From assembly GCA_946533615.1 (NCBI GenBank), contig CAMNBY010000164.1:1-6579 (forward strand): a stretch of DNA of 6,579 nucleotides, written 5' to 3'. A program made the position numbers and the translations under genes. The notes under the pieces are model-generated. The model saw only the letters and a program-made list of their open reading frames with translations. It made no database searches and was not told the origin of the DNA. Below are positions 6,332 to 6,579 of this stretch, piece by piece. The DNA is from an uncultured Clostridia bacterium (GTDB lineage: Bacteria; Bacillota; Clostridia; Oscillospirales; Ruminococcaceae). Each line of letters starts with the position of its first letter. The stretch's first letter is position 1.

Positions 6332-6579
6332 TTATTCACTATACTTCTTGTACCCCGGGTGCTTGCCCGTAACGCCGTACTGCGGACGCATACCGATCAG
6401 GCGGTCGATGTTCTCGCGGCTGATGTCCTTGACACCGCCGAGCAGCCTTGCAACAAGCGAGATCTGCGCCTGAAGCTCAAGGGTCTCCATGCGGTAGTAG
6501 GCAGTTGTCAGGTCGGCGCCGACAGTCAGGGCTCCGTGATTTGTCAGCAGCATTACATCATGCTCCTGCAAGTAAGGCT
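6332..6579 (-). CDS. Class II aldolase/adducin family protein (C-terminal part, 5' end outside window)
   Basis: The last 81 residues of a class II aldolase-fold protein are visible, reading leftward to a TAA at 6332-6334. The frame stays open to the window edge; the TTG near 6571 is internal, not a start. The key mark is LLTNHGALTVGADL (residues 10-23 of the fragment), where the histidine H14 (codon at 6536-6538) corresponds to the third zinc-binding histidine of L-fuculose-1-phosphate aldolase and L-ribulose-5-phosphate 4-epimerase. The helix that follows, with ETLELQAQISLVARLLGG, is also typical. The first two zinc histidines and the catalytic acid lie outside the window, so substrate cannot be judged. 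Fuculose-, rhamnulose- or methylthioribulose-phosphate aldolase-like activities and the 4-epimerase all remain open. The C-terminus ends in a short basic tail (GKHPGYKKYSE). The gene converges on the pyrF terminator and is a separate transcription unit. Confidence 0.88.
   Translation of the reverse strand, partial: PYLQEHDVMLLTNHGALTVGADLTTAYYRMETLELQAQISLVARLLGGVKDISRENIDRLIGMRPQYGVTGKHPGYKKYSE

Noticed and set aside
5785..6372. Arg/Gly-rich open frame (195 codons) on the + strand in another frame over pyrF
   Set aside because: It runs through the pyrF coding region and the terminator hairpin. Its arginine-rich product is typical of out-of-frame GC-rich sequence.

Overview
The window looks like a stretch of chromosome from a GC-rich member of the Clostridia. 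Ruminococcus or a close relative in the Oscillospiraceae is my best guess. This is an inference from protein style (a short Firmicutes-type ManA, a ROK glucokinase with a CxCGxxGCxE zinc site, a class 2 OMP decarboxylase), strong AGGAGG-like ribosome binding sites and tight gene packing. It is not a database match. Nearly all of the sequence is coding, and no mobile element, CRISPR array, tRNA or rRNA is visible.

Layout. Seven genes run on the + strand. Positions 1-552 hold the C-terminal part of a type I mannose-6-phosphate isomerase (manA, cut by the window edge). It is followed by a 63-residue membrane protein of unknown function (569-760) and a ROK-family glucokinase (761-1717). After a 61-base gap comes dihydroxy-acid dehydratase (ilvD, 1779-3443). 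Next is a membrane-anchored or exported protein of unknown function (3477-4016), then dihydroorotase (pyrC, 4033-5313) and class 2 orotidine 5'-phosphate decarboxylase (pyrF, 5315-6253). A strong intrinsic terminator at 6280-6319 closes the block. A class II aldolase/adducin-family gene (6332-6579, its 5' part beyond the window) converges on this terminator from the - strand.

How the genes fit together. ManA and the ROK kinase form a hexose entry unit: phosphorylation of glucose (possibly also mannose) and conversion of mannose 6-phosphate to fructose 6-phosphate. IlvD serves branched-chain amino acid and pantothenate synthesis. PyrC and PyrF are steps 3 and 6 of de novo UMP synthesis. The gaps between + strand genes are 16, 0, 61, 33, 16 and 1 bases, and I see no convincing internal promoter or terminator, so one polycistronic unit is possible. 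The 61-base gap before ilvD is the most likely place for a separate promoter.

I found no evidence of an undescribed multi-gene system. The parts without an assigned function are the two small membrane-associated proteins at 569-760 and 3477-4016, each placed between well-known metabolic genes.
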